DNA from: Dehalococcoidia bacterium
GTDB taxonomy: Bacteria > Chloroflexota > Dehalococcoidia > SAR202 > UBA11138
NCBI GenBank assembly: GCA_012270625.1
Contig: JAAXHZ010000271.1
Span: 1 to 5,575, forward strand
Length of the DNA stretch: 5,575 nucleotides
Direction: 5' to 3'
Part shown: positions 1 to 5,381 of the stretch, one piece after another
Layout: every line of letters begins with the position of its first letter
Numbering within the stretch: position 1 is the first letter of the stretch
Translations under genes and position numbers: made by a program
The notes under the pieces: generated by a model
What the model was told of the DNA's origin: nothing
Databases searched by the model: none
What the model saw: only the letters and a program-made list of their open reading frames with translations

Positions 1-289
1 ACATGGTGCCGCCGCAGACCAGTCCGTCTTCGGCAGCGAGGTCTTCGTTGAGCTCGTACTCGCGGTACTGAGCGTCTCCGCCGCGTCGCATCAGCTGGCT
101 GGCCGCGTACCAGATGTCGCCCTCGACGCATCCGCCGCCCAGTGTGCCAACCCCTGTGCCGTCGCTCCGCACCAGCAGCTTCGCGCCCGGCTTCTGGGGT
201 GTGGACCCCTTGGTGCGGATAACCGTGGCCATCACCAACTGCTCGTCTTTTCCGAGCAGGTTCACAGCTTCGTGGAAAACGTCTTGCAT
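1..289 (-). CDS. xdhC: XdhC/CoxI-family molybdenum hydroxylase maturation protein, N-terminal part (cut by left edge)
   Basis: Reading leftward from the ATG at 287-289, the frame stays open for 96 codons to the window edge. The protein begins MQDVFHEAVNLLGKDEQ. It then shows the signatures of the XdhC_CoxI N-terminal domain: ATVIRTKGSTPQKPGAK at residues 21-37, GTLGGGCVEGDIW at 48-60 with Cys54, and LVCGGTM at 90-96 with Cys92. Family knowledge: XdhC-type proteins bind molybdenum cofactor and deliver it, after sulfuration, to xanthine dehydrogenase or related hydroxylases such as aerobic CO dehydrogenase; they usually end in a Rossmann-like domain, which would lie beyond the left edge. A weak purine-rich ribosome site (GGGAAG, 295-300) precedes the start. 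The gene is separated by 78 bp from the kinase gene and looks like a metabolic neighbour, not part of the signalling module. Which hydroxylase it serves cannot be seen. Confidence 0.88.
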   Translation of the reverse strand, partial: MQDVFHEAVNLLGKDEQLVMATVIRTKGSTPQKPGAKLLVRSDGTGVGTLGGGCVEGDIWYAASQLMRRGGDAQYREYELNEDLAAEDGLVCGGTM

Positions 290-328
290 CGTGGCTTCCC
301 GCCTTTGTGGATAACCGGTTTGGTCTCC

Positions 329-352
329 CTCCCAGCTTACCACAAGTGGGAG
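329..352 (-). terminator. Weak hairpin between kinase gene and xdhC
   Basis: In the short gap after the kinase-propeller stop codon, CTCCCA and TGGGAG form a 6-bp inverted repeat (329-334 with 347-352) around a 12-nt loop. No T-run follows on the minus strand, so an intrinsic terminator is only a possibility. The position, just after the last codon of the module and before xdhC, is what makes it worth recording. Confidence 0.2.
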
Positions 353-367
353 TATGGGGAGAGAGTC

Positions 368-772
368 TCAGTTGGTCACTCTAGGAGACCAGTTCGGAAT
401 AGACTCAGACGCCAAGTTGTCCGTCAGCCGGACCTGGCCCAAGCCGTCTGCGTTCATCACGTAGATGTTCCAGTCGCCGTCTCGGTTCGACACGAACGCT
501 ATGCGCTCTCCATCTGACGACCAGCTTGGATACCTGTCCAGCGACGGATTGTCGGTCAGCCGGGTCTGATCCGAGCCGTCAGCGTCCATCACGTAGATGT
601 TCCAGTCGCCATCTCGGTCTGAAGCGAACGCTATGCGTTCTCCGTCCGGAGACCAGCTTGGGTATCTGTCCAGCGCCGGGTTAACGGTCAGCCGATCGGG
701 TTCACCCGATCCATCAGCATCCATCACGTATATGTTCCGGTTGCCATCTCGGTTTGACGAGAACGCGATGCG
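368..772 (-). pseudogene. Out-of-frame C-terminal half of the kinase's propeller (blades 4-6)
   Basis: This stretch encodes three further PD40/TolB-like blades that continue the kinase's propeller, but in a different frame. The blades begin at 772, 637 and 505; each opens with RIAF followed by an (S/D)(N/D)RDG motif and NIYVM(D/N)ADG, and the first two close with PSWS(P/S)DGE. The last blade ends with a short tail, PRVTN, and the stop at 368-370. The frame has a GTG codon at 725-727, but this falls inside a blade with no ribosome site, so independent translation is unlikely. Inserting four bases in the CCGG run at 773-780 joins this segment to the kinase frame and restores the blade junction WSPAGRRIAF, giving a protein of about 803 residues with six blades. 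I read it as the severed end of the upstream gene, whether by mutation, slippage or assembly error. Confidence 0.85.
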
Positions 773-1170
773 CCGGCCGGCGACCAGTTTGGGTCCGAGT
801 CATTCGCCTCGTTGTGAGTCAGCCGGTCGGGTTCACCCGACCCATCAGCGTCCATCACGTAGCTGTTCCAGTCGCCATCTCGGTCTGAAGCGAACGCTAT
901 GCGTTCTCCGTCCGGAGACCAGCTTGGGGTCGAGTCATCCTCCGGGTGATTCGTCAACTGTCTCACGTCCGAGCCGTCCGTGTTCATCACGTAGATGTTC
1001 CAGTCACCGTGTGGTTTTGACGAGAACGCGATGTGCAGTCCATCCGGCGACCAGCTTGGGGCGGAGTCATTCGCCCGGTTGTGGGTCAGCTGGTTGGGTT
1101 CCCCCGACCCGTTAGCGTTCACCACGTAGATGTCCCAGTTGCCATCTCGATTTGACTGGAACGCGATGCG
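371..1170 (-). repeat. Six tandem PD40/TolB-like propeller blades, 44-45 codons each
   Basis: Six consecutive units begin at about 1170, 1035, 903, 772, 637 and 505 (minus strand) and run to 371. Each encodes a blade with RIAF, NRDG or DRDG, IYV(M/V)(N/D)A(D/N)G, LT and WSPDG landmarks. Units are 132-135 bp, except that the junction between the third and fourth lacks 4 bp. Six blades match the usual size of a TolB-type propeller. The units are alike at DNA level: 579-662 and 845-928 differ at only one of 84 positions (597 against 863). Confidence 0.85.
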
Positions 1171-2775
1171 TCCAGGGCGCGGCGTTGACGTTGGTGTAGG
1201 AAGGATAGGCGTAACCGTCGGAGTTAGGGTGGGTGAAGGAGTCGGAGTTATGGTAGCTGTCGGGGTTGGTGTGATCGTAGGAGACGGTGTAGGAGTCGAG
1301 GTTGGAGTAGCCGTCAGTGTTGGTGTGATCGTAGGAGACGGTGTAGGAGTCCGAGTTAGGGTAGCTGTCGGGGTTAGCGTGATCGCAGGAGACGGCGTCG
1401 GAGTAAGGGTCGGTGTGACAGTCGGGGTCGGTGTGATCGTAGGAGTCGGAGTTGGAGTTGGAGTTAGAACAGGGGTATGAGTGGGTATCGGGGTCGCAGG
1501 AGGCAGCGCGCCGACGGGTAGACGAGGCGACCCCGATGACTCCCCGTTCCCTCCGGACTGAGAGGCTACAAGCACAATCAGCACGATCACAAGTATCGCC
1601 CCGAACCCGCCAGCCGCGAGCAGGGGCAAGAGGTTCCGCCGGGGCGGCGGCGCACGCCCACTAGAAGCGCTATCACCGGTCGCGTATTTCATAAGCAGAG
1701 GCTCAGGCCCGGGAGTCTCCGGAAACGGGTCACGTCCCCGCAGCATGTTGCGCCGGTCGCACCATAGGCAGGTCGAGTTGTGTCCGAAGTACAGGTGATT
1801 TGAGTTCCGCGAACAGGTGACAGATGATCGGACGGCCTGTGTGATCGTCTCTTCCCACTGGAACGCTGTCGGCCGGACGATCTGGTTGTCATGTCCTCCC
1901 TCGAAGCACAGCCTGAACATCTCCGCGATCGCCCCGTCGAGAGTGTGCCATGGCATGTATCCCGGCCCTTCAATAAGCGGGACAGACCTGCCCTCACTGT
2001 GAAGAAAGTGCCCCCTCGATATGTTGTCCTCGATAGCCGGCGGTTGTCCCTGGCCAGTGTACCTGCCGGCATAGGGATGACGACCCTCCATCATGAGCTG
2101 GAAGATAACGACGCCCAGACCGAAGCGGTCGTGGTACTGGTTCCGGTCCACCTCGCCAAATCTGTGTCCCTGAAGATCTGGAGGAGTGTACTCGGGTTTT
2201 CCGACCGGGCTTCTGTAGATCGTCCCATTGCTTTGGTCGATCACTTGAAAGGAGTCTGTGTCGATCAGAGTCACGAGTGCATTGTCATTGATCAGTATGT
2301 TCGACTCATTGATGTCGCCGATGACGTAGTTGCGACCGTGCACGGCATTCACGGCTATCGCTATGTTGATGGCCACGGCGCAGAGATGTCGGTAGGTAAA
2401 GTGAGGGAAGTTTCGCTTTCTCGCTGCCGGGTTGTAGCACTGGCTCACCGGCTGCATGGAACTGATCCTGTGCATGAGAAAGCCGACTGTGTTGCCTGTG
2501 CTAGCGGGGAGCGCATCGTGCAATGTGTCCAGCGGCCAGGCTATTGACACATGGCCGTCAAGCGCGGGCATAGTGGGAGGGTTGTCGACCATCAGCGTCA
2601 GCTTGGCGCCGATGGACCCGCTCGGACTGTGATAGACCTTCGCCACAAGGTCTGGTAGCTCGTCGAGAGCGTATATACCCCCTTCGCCCCCGGATCCAAG
2701 CCGGTTGTCGCTCCTAATGGACAACGGCTGCCCGTTGGAACGGCGGTACAGTATGCGTGATTGGGCGCTCTGCAC
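724..2775 (-). CDS. TerY-P-type transmembrane protein kinase with Thr-Pro linker and truncated PD40 propeller
   Basis: Predicted membrane-anchored Ser/Thr-type kinase of the TerY-P triad class, 683 residues as read. The kinase domain spans about residues 20-315: glycine loop [10 protein letters not shown] (26-35), ATP-binding Lys46 in LVAKVYH, catalytic GDINESN (Asp154, Asn159), DTD at 172-174 in place of [13 protein letters not shown] (192-201), and Asp216 in YHDRFGLG. A Cys/His cluster follows (Cys321, His327, Cys336, Cys339; ending CLWCDRR), resembling the zinc-ribbon tail of this kinase class. One hydrophobic helix (about 382-405) comes after Arg379-Arg380, which suggests kinase inside and C-terminus outside. 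Residues 426-534 are almost all Thr, Pro, Ser, Ile and Val; residues 536-669 are three PD40 blades. The last 15 residues ([15 protein letters not shown]) are frameshifted sequence. The start is GTG, 3 bp after the phosphatase stop, with GGAG 6 nt upstream. The ligand of the propeller and the kinase's targets are unknown. Confidence 0.88.
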   Translation of the reverse strand: MQSAQSRILYRRSNGQPLSIRSDNRLGSGGEGGIYALDELPDLVAKVYHSPSGSIGAKLTLMVDNPPTMPALDGHVSIAWPLDTLHDALPASTGNTVGFLMHRISSMQPVSQCYNPAARKRNFPHFTYRHLCAVAINIAIAVNAVHGRNYVIGDINESNILINDNALVTLIDTDSFQVIDQSNGTIYRSPVGKPEYTPPDLQGHRFGEVDRNQYHDRFGLGVVIFQLMMEGRHPYAGRYTGQGQPPAIEDNISRGHFLHSEGRSVPLIEGPGYMPWHTLDGAIAEMFRLCFEGGHDNQIVRPTAFQWEETITQAVRSSVTCSRNSNHLYFGHNSTCLWCDRRNMLRGRDPFPETPGPEPLLMKYATGDSASSGRAPPPRRNLLPLLAAGGFGAILVIVLIVLVASQSGGNGESSGSPRLPVGALPPATPIPTHTPVLTPTPTPTPTITPTPTVTPTLTPTPSPAITLTPTATLTRTPTPSPTITPTLTATPTSTPTPSPTITPTPTATITPTPSPTLTPTVTPILPTPTSTPRPGRIAFQSNRDGNWDIYVVNANGSGEPNQLTHNRANDSAPSWSPDGLHIAFSSKPHGDWNIYVMNTDGSDVRQLTNHPEDDSTPSWSPDGERIAFASDRDGDWNSYVMDADGSGEPDRLTHNEANDSDPNWSPAGASRSRQTEMATGTYT
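773..780 (-). other. Frame lesion at a CCGG tetranucleotide run in the kinase-propeller gene
   Basis: Two tandem CCGG units lie exactly where the reading frame changes. In the other complete blades the interval between the conserved WSP codons and the RIAF codons is 4 nt longer. A third CCGG unit would give WSPAGRRIAF, matching the [10 protein letters not shown] of other blades. The spacing between the near-identical copies at 579 and 845 is 266 bp, where two 45-codon blades should take 270, which independently shows the loss of 4 nt. Confidence 0.8.
1174..1500 (-). repeat. Thr-Pro-rich linker with a 54-bp minisatellite
   Basis: This segment encodes residues 426-534 of the kinase, a flexible low-complexity spacer between the membrane helix and the propeller. 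Inside it, 1243-1404 holds three full 54-bp (18-residue) units of the form [11 protein letters not shown](L/P)TAT, with partial units on either side. On the plus strand the word GTGATC recurs at 1271, 1325, 1379 and 1433, exactly 54 bp apart. Because the period is a multiple of three, gain or loss of a unit would change the stalk length without breaking the frame. Thr-rich stalks of this kind are common between bacterial membrane anchors and extracellular domains and could be glycosylated; that last point is inference. Confidence 0.9.
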
Positions 2776-2778
2776 CCG

Positions 2779-3594
2779 CTACTCCGTAAGCGCCGCCAGA
2801 AGTAGGGTAAGATCGTCGTCGGCCCGGTTGGTCACGCTGGGAGATTCGAGGAACGCCATCAGCTTTCGGTTCGTATCACCGAGGGCATGCTGAGACCCCA
2901 TCCAGTCGAATACCGGGGCGAAGAAGGGTACGTGCGGGCTATCGTCGGCAGCTCTCAGGACCAAGTTCTGCAGGCCGTCGGTGAACATCGCAAGCCGATT
3001 TCCGACACCATCTACGCACTCTACTCTAACGTCGAGTTTGGACATGGCATCCGTTGAAGTGAGGAAGTTGGTCTGGTTCGCGTACTCCCCACGCTGCGGC
3101 GTGATGAACGTGGCGTAAGCGCCGGGACCGTCGGATACGACCATTGCGCCGTCTCCAATCTGCGCGGCGGCCAGAACGGTCCGTGTATGGACAACCAACA
3201 GCAGGGTTGTCGCCAGTTGTCTGACATCGACGTCGAGGCGTTGCGCTTCTTGGTGCAATTCCCATCTCGCATCCTCTACGGCGCCGATGACTACACGTTT
3301 CAGGCAGGTCTCATGAATCGGTCGTGGAGAGTGATCGTGATTCTCATAAAGCAGGCACTCGGCAGTACGTACGCTCGTCTCGGCGGCTAGCGCAGACCCG
3401 GCGTCGGACATCGTGGCCGAACCGGCGCCGTCGGCGACCGCTGCGATCAGAACCTCACCCGCAACGCTGTAGTTCGAGCTGTCCTGACAGGGAAGACCAG
3501 CCTGACGATGGCTTGTGCCGACAACAGAGGCTCCGCTGACCATCCATGTGTTGCTCTCACCCAACTCGGCGCATGACATTATAGCTTCGCCCAT
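2779..3594 (-). CDS. PP2C-type serine/threonine phosphatase of the TerY-P module
   Basis: Cytoplasmic metal-dependent phosphatase, 271 residues from the first ATG, without signal peptide or membrane helix. PP2C landmarks appear in order: GTSHRQAGLPCQDS (26-39), VADGAGSATMSDAG (53-66) with the metal-binding Asp55, ATTLLL (128-133), QIGDGA (145-150), FTDGLQNL (204-211) with Asp206, and RADDDLTLL (257-265) with the final acidic metal ligands. The order and length fit the compact PP2C_2 branch found beside kinases in triads. It would reverse phosphorylation made by the kinase encoded 3 bp downstream. An in-frame stop four codons before the first ATG limits the start to two choices: the ATG at 3592-3594, overlapping vWA-1 by 16 bp, or the ATG at 3577-3579, which forms a TAATG stop-start overlap with the vWA-1 stop. 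The second is attractive because it implies coupled translation; neither has a strong ribosome site. All core catalytic positions that I can recognise are present. Confidence 0.92.
   Translation of the reverse strand: MGEAIMSCAELGESNTWMVSGASVVGTSHRQAGLPCQDSSNYSVAGEVLIAAVADGAGSATMSDAGSALAAETSVRTAECLLYENHDHSPRPIHETCLKRVVIGAVEDARWELHQEAQRLDVDVRQLATTLLLVVHTRTVLAAAQIGDGAMVVSDGPGAYATFITPQRGEYANQTNFLTSTDAMSKLDVRVECVDGVGNRLAMFTDGLQNLVLRAADDSPHVPFFAPVFDWMGSQHALGDTNRKLMAFLESPSVTNRADDDLTLLLAALTE
2782..2785 (-). promoter_or_regulatory. Ribosome binding site of the kinase gene
   Basis: GGAG lies 6 nt before the GTG at 2773-2775, inside the last codons of the phosphatase gene. It supports the GTG start and points to coupled translation of the two genes. 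Confidence 0.6.
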
Positions 3595-4274
3595 CCCGAG
3601 TAGTCAGGAAGGTTTATTTCGTCATCCACGCGCGACGACGATACGCGCGTCATGGAACTGGACAGCCACACGAAGAACTCCCTGAACGCGAGTCCATTCA
3701 GGGGCATCGCCCCGCGAGAACCCAAGCGATTCAGCTCGTCCATGTCCGCGCCCTCCACACCCACGGCGAAGAAGGCCAACTGCTTTGCTTCCTCGGCCTG
3801 GCGTATTCTTTCGGACGCCGCGTCCATCTGCTGCCTGCCCTCTGTGGATGCGCCATCGGTTATCAGCACAATCCAAGGACGATAGTACGAAATGCCTGCG
3901 TCCCTGTACGACTGCTTGCGCTCCTCCACCCTGTCGATCGCAGAGTTGACGGCAGTCGCCGTACTGGTTGCTCCCGATGCAGTAAGCTCCGGGGTCGTGA
4001 GCGCGTCGACGGTCGCAAAGTCCTGCACAAGCCTAACGGAACTGTTGAATGACACTATGGCAGTCTCTACTCGAAGAGACGCCAGGGAGTCGCTTTCGAG
4101 CTCCTCCTTGAAGGCCCTGATCCCCGCGTTCAGCATCTGGATTGGAGGGCCATTCATGGATGCCGATGTATCCAGAAGGAGCACACAAGCACACCTAGGT
4201 TCGGGATTGTCCGCGAATTCCACCACACCCTCAAGGTCGGTTCCCGGCATACGATCATCTTGACGCATATTCAC
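3579..4274 (-). CDS. TerY-like vWA domain protein 1 (intact)
   Basis: Soluble vWA-fold protein of 231 residues. The metal-ion-dependent adhesion site is complete: DTSAS at 35-39, a threonine in the GATSTATAV segment (101-109), and ITDG at 138-141 with Asp140. Further family-like features are SYYRPWIVLITDG, LAFFAVGVEGADM and LNRLGSRG, followed by a conserved tail ending DYSGWAKL. Family knowledge: TerY-like vWA proteins occur with a PP2C phosphatase and a kinase in Ter-linked stress signalling and are thought to serve as metal-dependent scaffolds; their direct biochemical role is not settled. The GTG start at 4272-4274 has GAGAGG 9 nt upstream; an ATG two codons later is an alternative. The stop overlaps the phosphatase start region, so the two are probably co-translated. 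It is a clear paralogue of the vWA gene just upstream, sharing DNPEPRCACVLLLDTS and most of the domain. Confidence 0.9.
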   Translation of the reverse strand: MNMRQDDRMPGTDLEGVVEFADNPEPRCACVLLLDTSASMNGPPIQMLNAGIRAFKEELESDSLASLRVETAIVSFNSSVRLVQDFATVDALTTPELTASGATSTATAVNSAIDRVEERKQSYRDAGISYYRPWIVLITDGASTEGRQQMDAASERIRQAEEAKQLAFFAVGVEGADMDELNRLGSRGAMPLNGLAFREFFVWLSSSMTRVSSSRVDDEINLPDYSGWAKL

Positions 4275-4424
4275 TTTGACGCACCTCTCAATCTGACTAG
4301 GCGCACGCTACTGTTGTGGACTTCACGCTATCACACTGCTTTGTAAGCCACAATGTCCGCGTCCGTATTAGCGTGCGCGTGAGAAGGCAATAACCTCAGC
4401 AGTGCAGTTGTGAAAAGACGGGCG
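4275..4424 (-). promoter_or_regulatory. Spacer between the two vWA genes with repeated CACGCTA words
   Basis: This 150-bp gap is the only long non-coding break inside the module, so it may hold a promoter or regulator site for vWA-1, the phosphatase and the kinase. GCGCACGCTA at 4301-4310 is matched by its perfect reverse complement TAGCGTGCGC at 4369-4378. The core heptamer CACGCTA also occurs at 4324-4330, 20 bp (about two helical turns) from the copy at 4304-4310. This gives two direct copies and one inverted copy. I see no convincing -35/-10 pair and no terminator. Confidence 0.4.
4284..4289 (-). promoter_or_regulatory. Ribosome binding site of vWA-1
   Basis: GAGAGG lies 9 nt before the GTG at 4272-4274 and favours that start over the ATG two codons further in. 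Confidence 0.5.
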
Positions 4425-5223
4425 TTACAGATTCGCCCACCCCGATATGTCGGGAAGGTTGATCTCGTCGTCCACCCGGGATGCAGACACGCGCGTCATT
4501 GAGGTGGAGAGCCACAGGAAGAACTCTTTGAACGCGAGTCCCCTCAAAGGTACCGCCCTTCGGGGTCCGATTCGATTCAGCCCCACCATGTCCGCACCCT
4601 CCACACCTACGCTGAAGAAGGCCAGTTGCTTCGACTCCTCCGCCCGGTGGACCCTTCTGGACACCTCCAGCATCTGACGCTCGCTGTCCGTAGATGTGCC
4701 ATCGGTCATCATCACAACCCAGGGACGATAGTAAGATATGCCTGCCTCCCTGTACGTCACCTTACGGTCTTCAAGCATATCGAGCGCACGGTTGATGGCG
4801 GCTGCCGTGCTGGTCCGCCCCTTGGAGTCGAGATTGGGAGTCGCAAGCGCGTCAACTGTCGCGAAGTCCTGCACTACCTCGACAGAACTGCCGAAAGTTA
4901 CTATAGCGGTCTCAACCCGGAGAGCCGCCAGCGGATCACTTGCGAGCTCATCCCTGAATGTCCTAATGCCCTCATTCAGCTCCTTGATGGGGAGCAGCAA
5001 GTTGTCCATTCTCTCAATAGCTTCGTAAGTCTGAACACCGTCAACGATGTCCATTCTTTCTCCCAATGCTTCGATTGGCGCTATGGGTATTGACATGGAC
5101 TCAGACGTGTCCAGAAGCAGCACGCAGGCGCACCTCGGCTCGGGGTTGTCAAGCGAAGTCCACCAGGTCTTCAAGCCTGGTAGGATCACTTCCCGGCAGT
5201 CGATCACTTTCACGCGGGTCCAC
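4425..5223 (-). CDS. TerY-like vWA domain protein 2, frameshifted near its N-terminus
   Basis: Paralogue of vWA-1. The long frame (4425 rightward past the break, nominally opening at a GTG at 5229-5231, 268 residues) carries the vWA domain with intact MIDAS: DTSES, GRTSTAAA and MTDG. Its first 27 residues do not resemble vWA-1. The frame opened by GTG at 5221-5223, with GAGGAG 7 nt upstream, reads DRLPGSD...LEDLVDFA, matching DRMPGTD...LEGVVEFA of vWA-1, then meets TGA at 5149-5151. Removing one base at 5151-5152 joins it to DNPEPRCACVLLLDTS and gives a 265-residue protein. So the true gene very probably starts at 5223 and is frameshifted. Compared with vWA-1 it has a 31-residue insertion directly after the MIDAS loop, containing a loose duplication (EALGERMD / EAIERMD). 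The tail ends DISGWANL. Whether full-length protein is made depends on the nature of the lesion. Confidence 0.85.
5149..5154 (-). other. +1 frame lesion in vWA-2 (GCT TGA, then C)
   Basis: In the upstream frame the codons run GAC TTC GCT TGA; skipping one T gives GCT GAC AAC CCC, which encodes the ADNP of the paralogue. On the plus strand vWA-1 reads TTGTC-CGCGAA, where vWA-2 reads TTGTC-AAGCGAA, one base longer. The stop context UGA-C and the direction of shift resemble the prfB recoding site, but the preceding codon is GCT, not CTT, and the upstream purine stretch GGTGGA is a weak ribosome-site mimic. A plain insertion or base-calling error is the simpler reading. Confidence 0.75.
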
Positions 5224-5230
5224 TCTTGCA

Positions 5231-5236
5231 CTCCTC
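5231..5236 (-). promoter_or_regulatory. Ribosome binding site of vWA-2
   Basis: GAGGAG lies 7 nt before the GTG at 5221-5223. It overlaps the GTG at 5229-5231, so it cannot serve that codon. This decides the start in favour of 5223 and reveals the frame break downstream. Confidence 0.7.
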
Positions 5237-5277
5237 AACGGTCCAAATCAGCTCGGCTACGGGGTACGACCTATCAC

Positions 5278-5306
5278 ATCGCATCATCGACGGATTCCAC
5301 AGTCAA
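5278..5306 (-). promoter_or_regulatory. Weak promoter candidate for vWA-2
   Basis: TTGACT (5301-5306) and TGCGAT (5278-5283) are 17 bp apart and would leave an untranslated leader of about 50 nt before the GTG at 5223. The -35 box is good (5 of 6) but the -10 box is poor (3 of 6). It is the best candidate seen in the 5232-5381 spacer. Confidence 0.22.
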
Positions 5307-5381
5307 GCAACCGCTGTGTGACTAGCCAGTATTACCACTCCAAGCACCCGAAGCGAGTCCACGGGTCAAGGCTCAGCCTTA

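Noticed and set aside
725..727. GTG as a genuine start for a separate propeller protein
   Set aside because: It falls within a blade, has no ribosome binding site, and would drop the first strand of that blade.
1243..1440. Regularly spaced repeats that could suggest a CRISPR array
   Set aside because: The whole 54-bp unit repeats without unique spacers, stays in frame and encodes Thr-Pro blocks; it is a coding minisatellite.
1130..1480. Plus-strand frame encoding a Gly-Val repeat protein
   Set aside because: It is the antisense of the Thr-Pro linker repeat; its composition follows entirely from the minus-strand repeat and it lacks a recognisable domain.
1891..2547. Plus-strand frame of 218 codons
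   Set aside because: It lies fully opposite the kinase domain, whose motifs are unmistakable, and its translation resembles no family I know.
4340..4420. TTGCCT followed by TACGGA as a promoter for vWA-1
   Set aside because: The spacing is 17 bp, but the -10 box matches at only two of six positions.
4626..5093. Plus-strand frame of 155 codons
   Set aside because: It is antisense to the vWA-2 domain with its intact MIDAS motifs, and no domain is recognisable in it.
5229..5231. GTG as the vWA-2 start
   Set aside because: It overlaps the only good ribosome site, and the peptide it opens has no similarity to vWA-1, whereas the GTG at 5223 gives a homologous N-terminus.
5346..5380. Hairpins after the thiolase stop as an intrinsic terminator
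   Set aside because: The palindrome at 5368-5380 leaves only about a 4-bp stem, the arms at 5346-5350 and 5362-5366 only 5 bp, and no T-run follows on the minus strand.
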